Numbered from the stretch's first letter, positions 16,356 through 25,461 are shown. The stretch is DNA of 37,358 nt from Bryobacteraceae bacterium (GCA_025980665.1 JAICXC010000044.1:1-37358), one strand, 5' to 3'. The notes: generated by a model not told the origin, from the letters alone. Numbers and translations: made by a program.

Positions 16356-16667
16356 CTACGCCAGAACGTCCGACATCATCACCCAAATCATCAACACCAA
16401 ACCGGCATTGGCGAGAAAGGCCACGAACTTTGAAAAGCCGGAGCCCATGAACTCGAAGCGCAGCAACAGGCAGAAGGCCAAGCCACCGTACAGAATCACA
16501 GGATGGATAGGACGATCCGCGCCATTGGTGAAGATTACCGCCAGGGCATAGAACAGCAGCGGAAGATTGGTGTCATAGCGCTTGCGCAGCAGCATCACGA
16601 TCGAGACCGCGGCGAGGCACACCACCAGCAGCTCAGTCATGTTCGTCGGCGTGGCGTTGAAGTACAT
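16356..16667 (-). CDS. Small polytopic membrane protein of unknown function
   Basis: 103 aa with about three to four membrane segments: about 11-27 (TELLVVCLAAVSIVMLL), 36-48, 57-70 and 78-100. I do not recognise a family. The start is taken at ATG 16667; ATG 16640 is possible, and neither has a good ribosome site. It lies between a secreted-protein gene and a beta-barrel gene on the same strand, and a long imperfect hairpin precedes it at 16718-16768. Confidence 0.7.
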   Translation of the reverse strand: MYFNATPTNMTELLVVCLAAVSIVMLLRKRYDTNLPLLFYALAVIFTNGADRPIHPVILYGGLAFCLLLRFEFMGSGFSKFVAFLANAGLVLMIWVMMSDVLA

Positions 16668-16717
16668 CGCGATGGCTAGATATCTATCGGCGGATTCGGC
16701 GGGCGGTCTTTAGAGGA

Positions 16718-16768
16718 CTGAGGGCCCCCATTATTCCCCCAACCATAATGAACGGGGGCGAGCCTCAG
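16718..16768. other. Long imperfect hairpin in the 170-base intergenic gap
   Basis: Nested complementary blocks: CTGAGG (16718-16723) with CCTCAG (16763-16768), CCCCC (16725-16729) with GGGGG (16754-16758), and ATTAT (16730-16734) with ATAAT (16745-16749), around a 10-base loop. TCGTTTTT follows on the plus strand, yet no plus-strand gene lies upstream. On the minus strand it lies between the beta-barrel gene and the small membrane gene and could act as an attenuator or processing site. Its function is undecided. Confidence 0.45.
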
Positions 16769-16837
16769 CCTCATTCGTTTTTGACTTAACACTATAGCCG
16801 TGCGGAACACGCTCACGGACGGTGCGACCTGAAGCGA

Positions 16838-17479
16838 TTACTGGCCGAAACTGATGGCCACCATCGGCACGATGTCGTGGACCCAGCCTTCGACATTGGC
16901 CCCGAAGTTGGGGGTAATCACCTGCTTGGGGAAGGGCGACATATAGTCGTGGACGTCGAAGCGCAGCATCGCATGCGCTCGGAGTTTAATCTTGACACCC
17001 CCACCGATGCTGACCACACCGGTTAGGTCGCCAGCCTTGGTGAGTAACGCATACTGACTCAGCGGCTGAACCACCGCCTCCGCGCCTGTTCCGCGATAGA
17101 ATTTGATGCCGGCTCCGGCATCGAGAAACGGCCGCGTGGTGGACTCGGAGGGCTTGGTATAGAACAGAAAGTTGTAATTGATGGTGTGCGTCTCAGCGCC
17201 GAAAACGGCCTCGGTCGAGTTTTGTTTCAACCGGGCGTCGCCAAGCTGATAGCTGTAGCGGAGTTCGCCACCCCAGCGATCTCCCATGTTTTCGCCGATC
17301 CAGGTACTCACGGCTACGTTGGTCTTGAACTTGGCGGAGGCCGAAGTGGATCCCAGACTCACATCCTGCGGAGTATAGATGCCCGCTCCGGCGCCCACGC
17401 CAAACTCCCATTTTTGAGCCATCGCCGCGGGCAGCATAGCTACCGCGGAACACACTGCGAACAAACGAACGAGTTTCAT
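16838..17479 (-). CDS. Outer-membrane beta-barrel protein (OmpA/OmpX-like barrel)
   Basis: 213 aa. Signal peptide 1-21 (MKLVRLFAVCSAVAMLPAAM, then A). The mature part alternates polar and hydrophobic residues in eight or so beta strands, with Gly- and aromatic-rich turns (GVGAGAGIYTP, GGELRYSYQLGD, FLDAGAGIKFYRG, VSIGGGVKIKL), typical of a small outer-membrane barrel. It ends VPMVAISFGQ. There is no C-terminal OmpA peptidoglycan-binding domain. GAGGAAA lies just before the ATG. The ligand or role is unknown; a structural or adhesion role is possible. Confidence 0.82.
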   Translation of the reverse strand: MKLVRLFAVCSAVAMLPAAMAQKWEFGVGAGAGIYTPQDVSLGSTSASAKFKTNVAVSTWIGENMGDRWGGELRYSYQLGDARLKQNSTEAVFGAETHTINYNFLFYTKPSESTTRPFLDAGAGIKFYRGTGAEAVVQPLSQYALLTKAGDLTGVVSIGGGVKIKLRAHAMLRFDVHDYMSPFPKQVITPNFGANVEGWVHDIVPMVAISFGQ

Positions 17480-17546
17480 GCTTTCCTCTTTTCCTTATTC
17501 CCCGCTAATCGCTCGCGGTCTGCGCCGCGCTTTTACTTTTGGACTC

Positions 17547-20525
17547 TTACTTTTGAACGACACGTACATTTTGCGTAAATGTGAAATCGTTCTGGGTAAT
17601 AGTGAGCGGCACACTCAGGCCTTGCGGCGTCGAGCTAGAAACACTCACATTGATCACATACGCGCCTGGCATGCCTGGAACCAGTCCTGAAAACAGCACG
17701 GACGCTTCAACACCTCCGATTTTGACCACGGGATCGATCACCGTTGTCGAGAGCGGGTCGACCTGTCCGGCGTCGCCATCGTTTACCGGCGGGTTCACTG
17801 CGCCCAATCCGGTCAGATAAATTGTGAGAATGTCGCCGCGATGCACCGGATTGGTGGCGGTCACCACCAGACCGTTGCTAAAGCGGACGATTGCCGGCAC
17901 ATCCGCCACGCCGTCGAGGGTGGTAAGAAATACCGCGGGGGCCCCGCTCAGCAGCGTCAGGAAGAACGTATTGCTCACCCCGCCCGGCGTATGCATCACG
18001 AGCGCGACGTTACCGGCCGCCTGCGCCGGCATCTGCGCATTGACCTGCGTGGGAGAAACAAACATCAAATGCGTGGGCGCGCCATTTACGGTTAGGCAGC
18101 TATCGTTAATCGTGGTGGGCAGCGGCACCTCGCTAGTGGCCTGATTGGTCCCACTCAAATTCGTTCCCAGAACGGCCATCAACCCGCCCGGCGCAACCGG
18201 CGACTTCAGGTCGGCGGCGCTTACCGCGCCGGTGATGAAGGGCGCAGACACAGAGGCATCGTAGTTGGGCGGCAGTATGGTGATTCCGGACGTGGTAAGA
18301 GCCACGATCTCGCTGCGGCTGGGCAGCATTATCAGTGAACGCGTGAATGCCTGGTTGACCGAACCCAACACTCCGGCTTCCACCACGCCGGTAGGCAGCA
18401 CAGCGGTGCCGTCCGCGGCATTGACGCGTGCGAGCACGCCCGGGCTGGCCGAGTCGGGTGCCGAGAGGAAGAACCCGTTCTGGTCGACGAACGTGAACCC
18501 CGACGAGAGCCCAGTGGTCGGCTGAATGCTGGCCGTCTGCACCAGGGACGAATCGAAAACCATGTTGCCGATCACGTATTGTCCAAAGGACGAGGCCGCA
18601 TACGCGCCAGCCAGCGCGGTAAAATCCTTGCGCGAAACCGTGAAGGTATCAACGGTGGCGTCGTACAGCATCACGCTTCCGTCCGAAGACGCGGCCATGA
18701 TGGTTGCGCCATTGGGCGCCGGCGCCAATACGGTATTCAGCGGAAGCTTGTTTTCCCAGACACCCAGCCGGCTGTACTCGGAGGTCGTCAGGGAGTCCAA
18801 ATTCACCTGATCGATGTGGGGCTGCGCGCCGCCGCCATCGCGCACCAGTACCAGCGTGGCCTTGGCCGACGAGGCAATGGATTGCACGTAGGTTCCTAAA
18901 GCGTCGATCGGGTCGAGCGCCTGGAACGTAGCCAGATCGAACACGCTGATGATCTGACTGTTGTCACAGCCGACCAGGAGCTTAGTGCGATCCCAGCTGA
19001 TGGTCATCGACATGGGCTTGGTGCAGGTACGCAGGGGCGCCACCTTCTGGGTATTTTTGGTCCCATCGAAAACCAGCACTTGATTCAGGTCCTGGCGCAG
19101 CACGTAGTACTCATCCTTGGTGGGATGGGAAACCATATCCACTAGTGTTCCCGGTATATCGATAAACGTTCCGCGCTGATTCGGTTCGCGCGAATTCATA
19201 AGGACGCGCACGTTCTTCGGAAGATTCACCGCCATCGCCGAGGTGAAGCTCAACTGAACAGCCGAGGTACCTTTTGAATCGGCAAACGCGTTGGGATCGA
19301 CTCGCACCGTGATCACCGTGCCAGTCGGAGACGTCGTACCTGAACTGGGTGACACGTGAACGCCAGGATTGGATGACGTGATGGTAAACGGAACTTTGGC
19401 GCCGCCCGGATCGGACAAAACGAACGTCTGGGTAGCCAACGTCCGGTCACAGAAGTTTCCGCGGAAAACCAGGTCCTCGGTAGAGGCCGCCAAACGCGGC
19501 GAGGCGTTCAAATTGCCCACCGGCAGGATCAGCACACCGGAATCCGAGGAGGCGTACATCGTGTTTCGATCGCTCGATAGGATGGCGTGTCCGGCCAGGT
19601 GTTCGGGCAGCTGGAGGCTTTCGCGAAGGGTCAGATTATCGGCATCGCGCACGGTGAGCACAGGGGGATCGGTCAAATGCTGAGGCACCTCGGAATAGAT
19701 CAACCCGCGCACCGAATCAATGGCGTGGCCGCCCATATTCAGCGAGCCAATAGGATTCGGAAATTCCGCAAAGCTGCGGTCCTGCAGGTCCGTCATGGCC
19801 CAACCGGTGACCGCGTAGGATCCATCCTGGGCAACGCTGACAGCCCGCGGCCCCAGAGGCGGCGAAGCGCTGTATAGAAAGCTCGTCATCGAGCGGGAAG
19901 GAACGTTATAGCGGAACACCAGCGTGTCTCCGAAGCCGTAAATCCAAGTTCCGTCGCCGGACGCGCCTACCGAGGCGGCTACGATGTTGGGCGGAAAACT
20001 CTGCGCGGGTTGGGGGATGGTTTTAGCGGCCTGGTCCGGAATAGAGATCAGAACTTGAGTCGTGCCCGAACTGGGATCGAAAATGAGGAAATTCTTGGTG
20101 GTGACAACCAGGGCGTGACCGTCATTGCCAAAAGCCAGTCCCAACGGCGGATCCGGCAACACGAACGTCTGCTTCGCATAGTTATTGCGCAGGTCGATCA
20201 GCGTTAGTCCGTTATTGGGGGAGCCCGGCAGCGCGATATTGCCATAGTGCGCTACCAGCAGCCAGCGGCCGTCCGGAGAGATCGAAATCGAACTCGGCTG
20301 GGCGGTCACGTTGAGCGAAGTCTGGATGGTCTTGCTGGCCAGCGACATCACTTCGATGCGATTGGCGGTGAAGTCCGCAATATACAGTACCCCTCGCGCC
20401 TCGTCGAGCGCGACGTCAGACGCGGCGCCCCCGATTGACACTACTGTCCCGAATGTCCCGGCCATGGCCGAATGGCCCAGCAGAAACGCGCTCGATATCG
20501 CCAGCCAACAAAGCTTTCGAAGCAT
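17547..20525 (-). CDS. Large secreted beta-propeller protein with Solibacter-type C-terminal domain
   Basis: 992 aa from the chosen ATG at 20525, which gives a proper signal peptide (MLRKLCWLAISSAFLLGHSA) and has GGAG 6 bases upstream. The frame extends 66 codons further, but that part overlaps a structured non-coding stretch. Residues about 30-350 are YncE/NHL-like propeller blades (SPDGRWLLVAHYG, GVLYIADFTANRIEVMSL). A BACON-like Ig domain follows (FTITSSNPGVHVSPSSGTTS), then a second propeller (SWDRTKLLVGCDNSQIISVF). The last about 215 residues (VAPGGLMAVLGTNLSG, FVSPTQVNAQMP, NPVHRGDILTIYLTGLGAVN) match the TIGR03437 domain, almost restricted to Solibacter relatives. It is probably exported to the cell surface or medium. 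Its function is unknown. Confidence 0.88.
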   Translation of the reverse strand: MLRKLCWLAISSAFLLGHSAMAGTFGTVVSIGGAASDVALDEARGVLYIADFTANRIEVMSLASKTIQTSLNVTAQPSSISISPDGRWLLVAHYGNIALPGSPNNGLTLIDLRNNYAKQTFVLPDPPLGLAFGNDGHALVVTTKNFLIFDPSSGTTQVLISIPDQAAKTIPQPAQSFPPNIVAASVGASGDGTWIYGFGDTLVFRYNVPSRSMTSFLYSASPPLGPRAVSVAQDGSYAVTGWAMTDLQDRSFAEFPNPIGSLNMGGHAIDSVRGLIYSEVPQHLTDPPVLTVRDADNLTLRESLQLPEHLAGHAILSSDRNTMYASSDSGVLILPVGNLNASPRLAASTEDLVFRGNFCDRTLATQTFVLSDPGGAKVPFTITSSNPGVHVSPSSGTTSPTGTVITVRVDPNAFADSKGTSAVQLSFTSAMAVNLPKNVRVLMNSREPNQRGTFIDIPGTLVDMVSHPTKDEYYVLRQDLNQVLVFDGTKNTQKVAPLRTCTKPMSMTISWDRTKLLVGCDNSQIISVFDLATFQALDPIDALGTYVQSIASSAKATLVLVRDGGGAQPHIDQVNLDSLTTSEYSRLGVWENKLPLNTVLAPAPNGATIMAASSDGSVMLYDATVDTFTVSRKDFTALAGAYAASSFGQYVIGNMVFDSSLVQTASIQPTTGLSSGFTFVDQNGFFLSAPDSASPGVLARVNAADGTAVLPTGVVEAGVLGSVNQAFTRSLIMLPSRSEIVALTTSGITILPPNYDASVSAPFITGAVSAADLKSPVAPGGLMAVLGTNLSGTNQATSEVPLPTTINDSCLTVNGAPTHLMFVSPTQVNAQMPAQAAGNVALVMHTPGGVSNTFFLTLLSGAPAVFLTTLDGVADVPAIVRFSNGLVVTATNPVHRGDILTIYLTGLGAVNPPVNDGDAGQVDPLSTTVIDPVVKIGGVEASVLFSGLVPGMPGAYVINVSVSSSTPQGLSVPLTITQNDFTFTQNVRVVQK

Positions 20526-20640
20526 ACTGACTCCGTTCCCCTCCCAAAAGTCAACTTCTTCCGGACTGCCGCGCCCCACTCGCCATGAGTGATGAACGCG
20601 GCGCGCCGGCCATGCAGTTTCTACTTGTGCCGTCCTCAGA

Positions 20641-20721
20641 TCGCCTGGGCGAGCAGCAACCCCGGTTTTCTGCGGTGCTCCCGCACATGGTTGGGGCGAA
20701 GAACTGCATCCAGTCCTCGCC
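20641..20721 (-). ncRNA. Candidate structured RNA: three consecutive hairpins
   Basis: Minus-strand RNA between the Tad operon and the propeller gene can form three hairpins in a row. Hairpin 1 (20721-20695): 11 pairs including one G-U, a single bulged U and a GAUG loop. Hairpin 2 (20685-20671): UGCGG / CCGCA with a GAGCA loop. Hairpin 3 (20652-20641): UCGC / GCGA. No U-run follows any of them. I cannot match it to a riboswitch class. A 5' leader element of the propeller gene, an mRNA-stabilising end of the Tad transcript, or a REP-like repeat are all possible. Confidence 0.4.
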
Positions 20722-20748
20722 ACCGCTAAATCGCGCTCTTACGGCGCG

Positions 20749-20844
20749 TTACTCAGCGCTTTTCTTACGGCGAAGCACGATGATCCCTAGAAACAGGACC
20801 GCCAGAACTGCGCAAACAACTCGAACCGTGGAAGCGTCCAACAT
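20749..20844 (-). CDS. 31-aa single-pass membrane microprotein in the Tad operon
   Basis: A very short gene easily missed by gene finders. Translation: MLDASTVRVVCAVLAVLFLG, then IIVLRRKKSAE, stop. A 17-19-residue hydrophobic helix (about 7-24) is followed by RRKK, so the C-terminus should stay inside the cell. The ATG at 20844 has a near-perfect ribosome site AAGGAG (20858-20853) at 8-base spacing. It lies 64 bases after the tadC stop on the same strand. It is too short for a Flp pilin and lacks the prepilin cleavage motif. It resembles a small accessory subunit or the tail of a sorting signal. Expression is inferred from the ribosome site and operon position. Confidence 0.68.
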   Translation of the reverse strand: MLDASTVRVVCAVLAVLFLGIIVLRRKKSAE

Positions 20845-20908
20845 CGCTATTTCTCCTTTCCTGACATGAATTAATTCGACCTTCTTAGCCTTGACCTTTA
20901 GGCAGGTA

Positions 20909-21823
20909 CTAGAGATTGGTCATCATCGGTACCAGTTCCCGAACAATCTTCATCGCCACCGGCCCCACCGTCACCAAAAACAGGGATGGCAAAATGCAGA
21001 AGAAAATCGGGAAAATCAGCTTGACGCCCAGTTTGGCTGCCTTTTCCTCGGCTACCTGACGGGCTTGAATTCGCATAAAATCCGCGTGGGCTCGAAGACT
21101 TTGCGCCACACCGGTTCCAAAACGATCCGCCTGGATCAAAACGGCGACCAGCTTCTTAAGATCGTCGACTCCGGTACGCTCGGCCAGGTTCCGCAGTGCC
21201 TCGACGCGCCGCTTACCGGCTTTTAATTCCAGATTCACGAAGCCGAATTCTTCGCTGATCTCCGGATGGGCGTGCTCCAATTCCTTCGAAACCTGCAAAA
21301 TGGCCTGATCCAGACCCAATCCGCTCTCGACGCAAACCACCAGCAGATCCAGCGCATTCGGCAGTCCGCGGGCGATCTGATGCTGACGTCTGCCGGCCAG
21401 GCGGCGGACGTATTCGTTCGGACCGAAGAAACCCACCGCCGCCGCAGCCAAAGCCACTGCGATCCTATTTCCGGAATCGGTCGAGACTCCCGACATTACT
21501 GTCAGGACTAGTATGGGAAAGATTATCCCGGTAGCCACCTTGGCGCCGTACAGAACCTTGAGCGCGCCTTCCTTGCGGATGCCAGCACGGATCAGCCGCC
21601 GCTGCATTACCGTCACGTCCTTGGGGGACTGCGGAACGAAGTTACCGAGGCGTTTAATGATCTCGTGGAACGCCAAGCTCGGATGATCCACTTGCACGTC
21701 GGCGGGACCGATCACGCCCGCGACACGCTCCATGGCCTCCTTCGGCCGGATATATAACTTCGTGCCGACGGCCGTTACCAGCCCTACCATCGCAACGAAT
21801 ATCAGAATGGTGATCAGAAACAT
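20909..21823 (-). CDS. tadC: Type II secretion system F-family protein TadC
   Basis: 304 aa. Inner-membrane platform protein of the Tad/Flp pilus machine, thought to work with TadB and the TadA ATPase. N-terminal membrane segment at about 3-24, two segments around 94-137, then the cytoplasmic T2SF helical bundle (ALDLLVVCVESGLGLDQAIL, ELKAGKRRVEALRNLAERTG, LVAVLIQADRFGTGVAQSLR) and a final membrane segment at about 268-292 (LIFPIFFCILPSLFLVTVGP). Length is normal. The start lies 2 bases after the tadB stop. Last large gene of the pilus operon. Confidence 0.95.
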   Translation of the reverse strand: MFLITILIFVAMVGLVTAVGTKLYIRPKEAMERVAGVIGPADVQVDHPSLAFHEIIKRLGNFVPQSPKDVTVMQRRLIRAGIRKEGALKVLYGAKVATGIIFPILVLTVMSGVSTDSGNRIAVALAAAAVGFFGPNEYVRRLAGRRQHQIARGLPNALDLLVVCVESGLGLDQAILQVSKELEHAHPEISEEFGFVNLELKAGKRRVEALRNLAERTGVDDLKKLVAVLIQADRFGTGVAQSLRAHADFMRIQARQVAEEKAAKLGVKLIFPIFFCILPSLFLVTVGPVAMKIVRELVPMMTNL

Positions 21824-21825
21824 GG

Positions 21826-22800
21826 CTAGACCTCGATGTTCACGATTTTCTTCATGACCAGATACCCGATCACTTGAAGGCCGATCCCGACACCTAACAT
21901 GATGTGGCCGACTTCATCCGTGAAGAAGAACTTCACGTACTCCGGATTGGTGTAGAACATCAATACGGCCACCGCTATCGGGATACAGCTCAGCGACGTC
22001 GCTGTCATGCGCCCATGCGCGCTGACCGCGCGGATGCGCCCGCGCAGCTTGAAGCGCTCGCGAATCACGTACGCCAGCTTGTCCAAAATCTCGGCCAGGT
22101 TGCCTCCAGTGCGTTTTTGCAGCAGCACCGCGGATACGAAGAAGTGCACGTCGAGCGAAGGGACGCGCTTGGCCAAACTCTGTAACGCGACTTCGATGGG
22201 CAGCCCCAGGTTATGCTCTTCGAAAGTGCGGCGGAACTCGCCGGAAACAGGCTCCGCGAATTCGCGATAGATCATTTCGAGCGAAACGGAAAAGGCGTGC
22301 CCGGCGCGCATGGAGCGCGAAATGAACTCCAGAGTTTCCGGGAAGATAGCTTCGAACTTTTTCAAACGGCCCTTGCGCTGATAGAGCACGTACACGAAAG
22401 GAGCCGGCGCAATCGCCAGCCCGATCAATAAATCCAGAGCCATGGGAATCGGCAGGACCACCCAGCCGAAAACGAATCCCATGCCGAAGGCCATGATGCT
22501 CAAATGCACCAGACGGGCGGGGCTCCAGCGCAAGCCGGCTTGCTCCAGGAACAATTGCATCTTCGGGCCCAGCTGATACTTTTCCACCACCAATTGGGCA
22601 AATTTGTTGCCGCCCTGCACGGTATGGATGATGGACTGCTCGCCGCTCTTGCTATCTTTGCTCTTGGTCTTAACTTTCCCGATGCCGGTCAGACGCTGTT
22701 TGATCTTGTCTGCATCGGAGCTCTTGAAATATTTGGAGACCAGGAACCAGGCGCCTACGGCGAGCAGCCAGATCAGAATTGCGACGGTCAGGAATGCCAT
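21826..22800 (-). CDS. tadB: Type II secretion system F-family protein TadB
   Basis: 324 aa. Partner platform protein of TadC in the inner membrane. Membrane segments at about 3-22, 105-140 (a closely spaced pair) and near the C-terminus. The T2SF signature is visible: ETLEFISRSMRAGHAFSVSL, then LGLPIEVALQSLAKRVPSLD and VSAVLLQKRTGGNLAEILDK. Start 4 bases after the tadA stop, so translation is coupled. The TadB rather than TadC assignment follows gene order and the long N-terminal membrane region. Confidence 0.95.
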   Translation of the reverse strand: MAFLTVAILIWLLAVGAWFLVSKYFKSSDADKIKQRLTGIGKVKTKSKDSKSGEQSIIHTVQGGNKFAQLVVEKYQLGPKMQLFLEQAGLRWSPARLVHLSIMAFGMGFVFGWVVLPIPMALDLLIGLAIAPAPFVYVLYQRKGRLKKFEAIFPETLEFISRSMRAGHAFSVSLEMIYREFAEPVSGEFRRTFEEHNLGLPIEVALQSLAKRVPSLDVHFFVSAVLLQKRTGGNLAEILDKLAYVIRERFKLRGRIRAVSAHGRMTATSLSCIPIAVAVLMFYTNPEYVKFFFTDEVGHIMLGVGIGLQVIGYLVMKKIVNIEV

Positions 22801-22804
22801 GACG

Positions 22805-24172
22805 TCAAACCTCCACTACTTCGTCGAATAGATCCGGCCGTAAACGGATGCCGGCACTCAACAATTTTTCGTAGAATTTGGGACGAATACCGGTGGCTGC
22901 GAAGCGGCCCAAAACCTTCCCATCCGGATCCAGTCCGCGCTTGTCGAACACGAATAAGTCTTGCAATGTGACGACTTCGCCTTCCATGCCGGTGACTTCC
23001 GTAATGGACACCACGCGACGGGAGCCGTCGCTCATGCGCGACGCCTGAACCAGGATGTTTACGGCGCTGGCGATCTGCTGACGGATGGAGACTAGCTGCA
23101 TATTCGAGTTGGCCAGCGATACCATGACCTCCAACCGGCTGACAGCGTCTCGCGGAGTGTTGGCGTGAACCGTGGTCAGCGAGCCATCGTGACCGGTGTT
23201 CATGGCCTGCAACATATCCAGGGCTTCTTCGCCGCGGACTTCGCCGACCACGATGCGGTCGGGACGCATACGCAAGCTGTTCACCAGCAGTTCGCGCTGG
23301 CGTACTGCGCCCGTTCCTTCGAGGTTGGCCGGCCGCGTTTCCAGGCGCGCCACGTGGGGCTGCTTCAATTGCAATTCGGCCGCATCCTCGATGGTGACGA
23401 TGCGCTCTTTCGCATTGATGAAGCAAGACAGCGCGTTCAGCAGGGTGGTTTTACCAGAGCCGGTTCCGCCGGCGATGATGATGTTCAGGCGTGCCTTGAC
23501 CGCGGCCTCAAGCAGCTCCATCATGCCGGGCGAAAGGGCCTTGCGGTCCACCAAGTCCGGCGGCATCAGCTTGTCGGTCGAAAAACGGCGGATAGAGAGC
23601 AGCGGGCCGTCCACCGCCAGCGGTGGAATAATGGCGTTGACGCGCGATCCATCGCTGAGGCGGGCGTCCACCATGGGCGTGGACTCGTCGATGCGCCGGC
23701 CTACCTGACTGACAATCTTGTCGATGATCCGCAGCAGATGCTGGTCATCGCGGAAGGTGACGTTGGTTAGCTCCAGCAGGCCCTTCTTTTCGATATACAC
23801 CTGACGGAAGGTGTTCACCAGGATGTCGGAGATGCCCGGGTCCTGCAGCAGCGGCTCCAGCGGCCCCAGGCCGAATACTTCGTCCAAGACCTCATCGCTG
23901 ATCTGCTGCTTTTCAAGCGAGCTGAGCAGAGTCGGCTCGGCGTCGATGAGCTGAATCACCGCCTGGCGGACTTCGGCCCGCACGCGCTGGTTATCGATGG
24001 TGGCCAGAGCTTCCAGGTTGATCTTGTCCACCAGCTTGCGATGCAGCGTGAACTTAAGCTCCTGGTATTCGGGCTTCAGGTTGGTTTTCTGGCGGCCGGC
24101 ATTCTTCAGCAGCCTCTGCTCCCAGGAAATCTGCTGGTTATTCTTATTTGCGGTTTCTAAGGACGTAAACAT
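22805..24172 (-). CDS. tadA: Pilus assembly ATPase TadA/CpaF
   Basis: 455 aa. Hexameric cytoplasmic secretion ATPase that powers Tad pilus extension (and in some systems retraction). Walker A GGTGSGKT at 235-242; acidic box TIEDAAEL at 260-267; Walker B-region [12 protein letters not shown] at 306-317; His box [13 protein letters not shown] at 326-338. All elements of a functional GspE/CpaF-family motor are present. The N-terminal about 80 residues form the usual helical lead-in. It follows tadZ by 34 bases. Also called cpaF in Caulobacter nomenclature. Confidence 0.97.
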   Translation of the reverse strand: MFTSLETANKNNQQISWEQRLLKNAGRQKTNLKPEYQELKFTLHRKLVDKINLEALATIDNQRVRAEVRQAVIQLIDAEPTLLSSLEKQQISDEVLDEVFGLGPLEPLLQDPGISDILVNTFRQVYIEKKGLLELTNVTFRDDQHLLRIIDKIVSQVGRRIDESTPMVDARLSDGSRVNAIIPPLAVDGPLLSIRRFSTDKLMPPDLVDRKALSPGMMELLEAAVKARLNIIIAGGTGSGKTTLLNALSCFINAKERIVTIEDAAELQLKQPHVARLETRPANLEGTGAVRQRELLVNSLRMRPDRIVVGEVRGEEALDMLQAMNTGHDGSLTTVHANTPRDAVSRLEVMVSLANSNMQLVSIRQQIASAVNILVQASRMSDGSRRVVSITEVTGMEGEVVTLQDLFVFDKRGLDPDGKVLGRFAATGIRPKFYEKLLSAGIRLRPDLFDEVVEV

Positions 24173-24206
24173 AAAATTTCTCTAAACCCTGCGATTTTTC
24201 AAGTCC

Positions 24207-25406
24207 TCACACCTGCGACAACGCCGGCCTGAGTTCGCGCGAGCCCGGAAGCGCGTGTTTCCCGACGACTCCACACAGCCGTTGCGCGACGCTCTCAATA
24301 GCCCGGCCCAAATCGTTTTCGGAACCAAGCGGCTGACCCAGCGTCACTACGCGATGGAGGGCAAAATAATCGTTCGGGAGGCTGGCGTGTACGCTACAGC
24401 CGAACAGCTTTTCCATGTCCGCGATTCCGATCTCTTCGCGGCGGTCCAGCCGGTTCAAAAGGATGTGGAAACGCTCCTGCGGAAACCCCAGGTGGTTGAG
24501 CATGGTCAGCGCCTTGCGCGCCAGATGCAAACTGGGAAGGTCCGCCGTTGAAACCAGAAACGCCCGTTCACATTCAGCCGTTGCCATCAGACTAGTGGGA
24601 CTGAACACCGTGGGAAGATCCAGAACCACCCAGTCGTAGATGTTGCGGGCCTGCTCCACCAGCATTCGCAGGCGGGCGCCGTCCACTGGATCGGCATAGG
24701 GAACCGCGGGCGCGGGTAAAATATCGACGCCTCCATAATTGACCACCAGCGAGTTCCACAAAGCCCCGTCCAGATGTTCCACGTGTTGCAGGGCATCGAC
24801 CAGCGAATAGTTGTGGGTGAGCTTTAGATAAAACCCGATGGTGCCCCCGGTCAGATCGCAATCGGCGAGGAGAATTTTCTTTCCGGTCAGCCGGTGCAGG
24901 GAGAAGGCTGTTTGCGTCGCCACCGTCGACGCTCCGGAGCCCGGCTTGCAGCTGCTGAATGCGACCGCATGACCTGCTTCGGTGCGCTGTTCACTCTCGG
25001 GCGCCACCAGACGCCGCAGGCGGGAGATCGCGTCCCTTTGCGTCGCCAGATCGAAGGGCGCGTACAGGAACTCCACGGCTCCCGCGCGCAAGCATTGCAG
25101 GATCATCTGGGAGTCATTGTGAGCATGCAGGCCCACCACTTGCATGGGAGGAGTCAGCGAAGCGATAAAACGCACCAGCTCCACGGCGGTGGCCGGATCC
25201 GACCCCAAGTCGAGCAGCACTACTTGCGGTTTGAGCTGCCTGGCCCGGATCTCGAGCGTCTGGTGGGGCGGATAATTCTTCAGATCCGCAAGAATCTGAA
25301 AACCGCGGGTCTGCGGGATCGTCTCCAGAAGCTTTTGTGCGAGTTCGCGGTCGGGCGCGATCAGCAGCGCGGTGATTTCCGGACCGTTTTGTAGTAACAG
25401 GCTCAC
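24207..25406 (-). CDS. tadZ: Pilus localisation protein TadZ/CpaE (receiver-like domain plus MinD/ParA-like ATPase fold)
   Basis: 399 aa. It positions the Tad machine in the cell. N-terminal residues about 12-135 resemble a response-regulator receiver (ITALLIAPDRELAQKLLETI, then QVVLLDLGSDP). The MinD-like domain follows, with SCKPGSGASTVA at about 152-163, ADCDLTGGTIGF and VVLDLP. The P-loop keeps the signature lysine but has Ala where the nucleotide-binding lysine of GKT would be, an atypical Walker A known in TadZ proteins, so ATP hydrolysis is doubtful. GTG start at 25406 with GGGAG 6 bases upstream. It sits between the secretin and tadA. Confidence 0.93.
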   Translation of the reverse strand: MSLLLQNGPEITALLIAPDRELAQKLLETIPQTRGFQILADLKNYPPHQTLEIRARQLKPQVVLLDLGSDPATAVELVRFIASLTPPMQVVGLHAHNDSQMILQCLRAGAVEFLYAPFDLATQRDAISRLRRLVAPESEQRTEAGHAVAFSSCKPGSGASTVATQTAFSLHRLTGKKILLADCDLTGGTIGFYLKLTHNYSLVDALQHVEHLDGALWNSLVVNYGGVDILPAPAVPYADPVDGARLRMLVEQARNIYDWVVLDLPTVFSPTSLMATAECERAFLVSTADLPSLHLARKALTMLNHLGFPQERFHILLNRLDRREEIGIADMEKLFGCSVHASLPNDYFALHRVVTLGQPLGSENDLGRAIESVAQRLCGVVGKHALPGSRELRPALSQV

Positions 25407-25461
25407 TCAAAGCTCCCGATTCCGATTCCCTGCGGGTTCCTATCCGCCTTACTTTTTGCGC

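Noticed and set aside
20641-20721. Cyclic-di-GMP (GEMM) riboswitch in the Tad-propeller gap
   Set aside because: The conserved GEMM core bases and tetraloop receptor cannot be found; only generic hairpins are visible.
20526-20723. 66-codon N-terminal extension of the propeller protein
   Set aside because: A proper signal peptide with a ribosome site begins at 20525, and the extension overlaps the hairpin-rich non-coding stretch.
20585-20869. 94-codon plus-strand frame between the propeller gene and tadC
   Set aside because: It is antisense to the hairpins and to the 31-aa membrane protein gene, has no ribosome site and no protein-like features.
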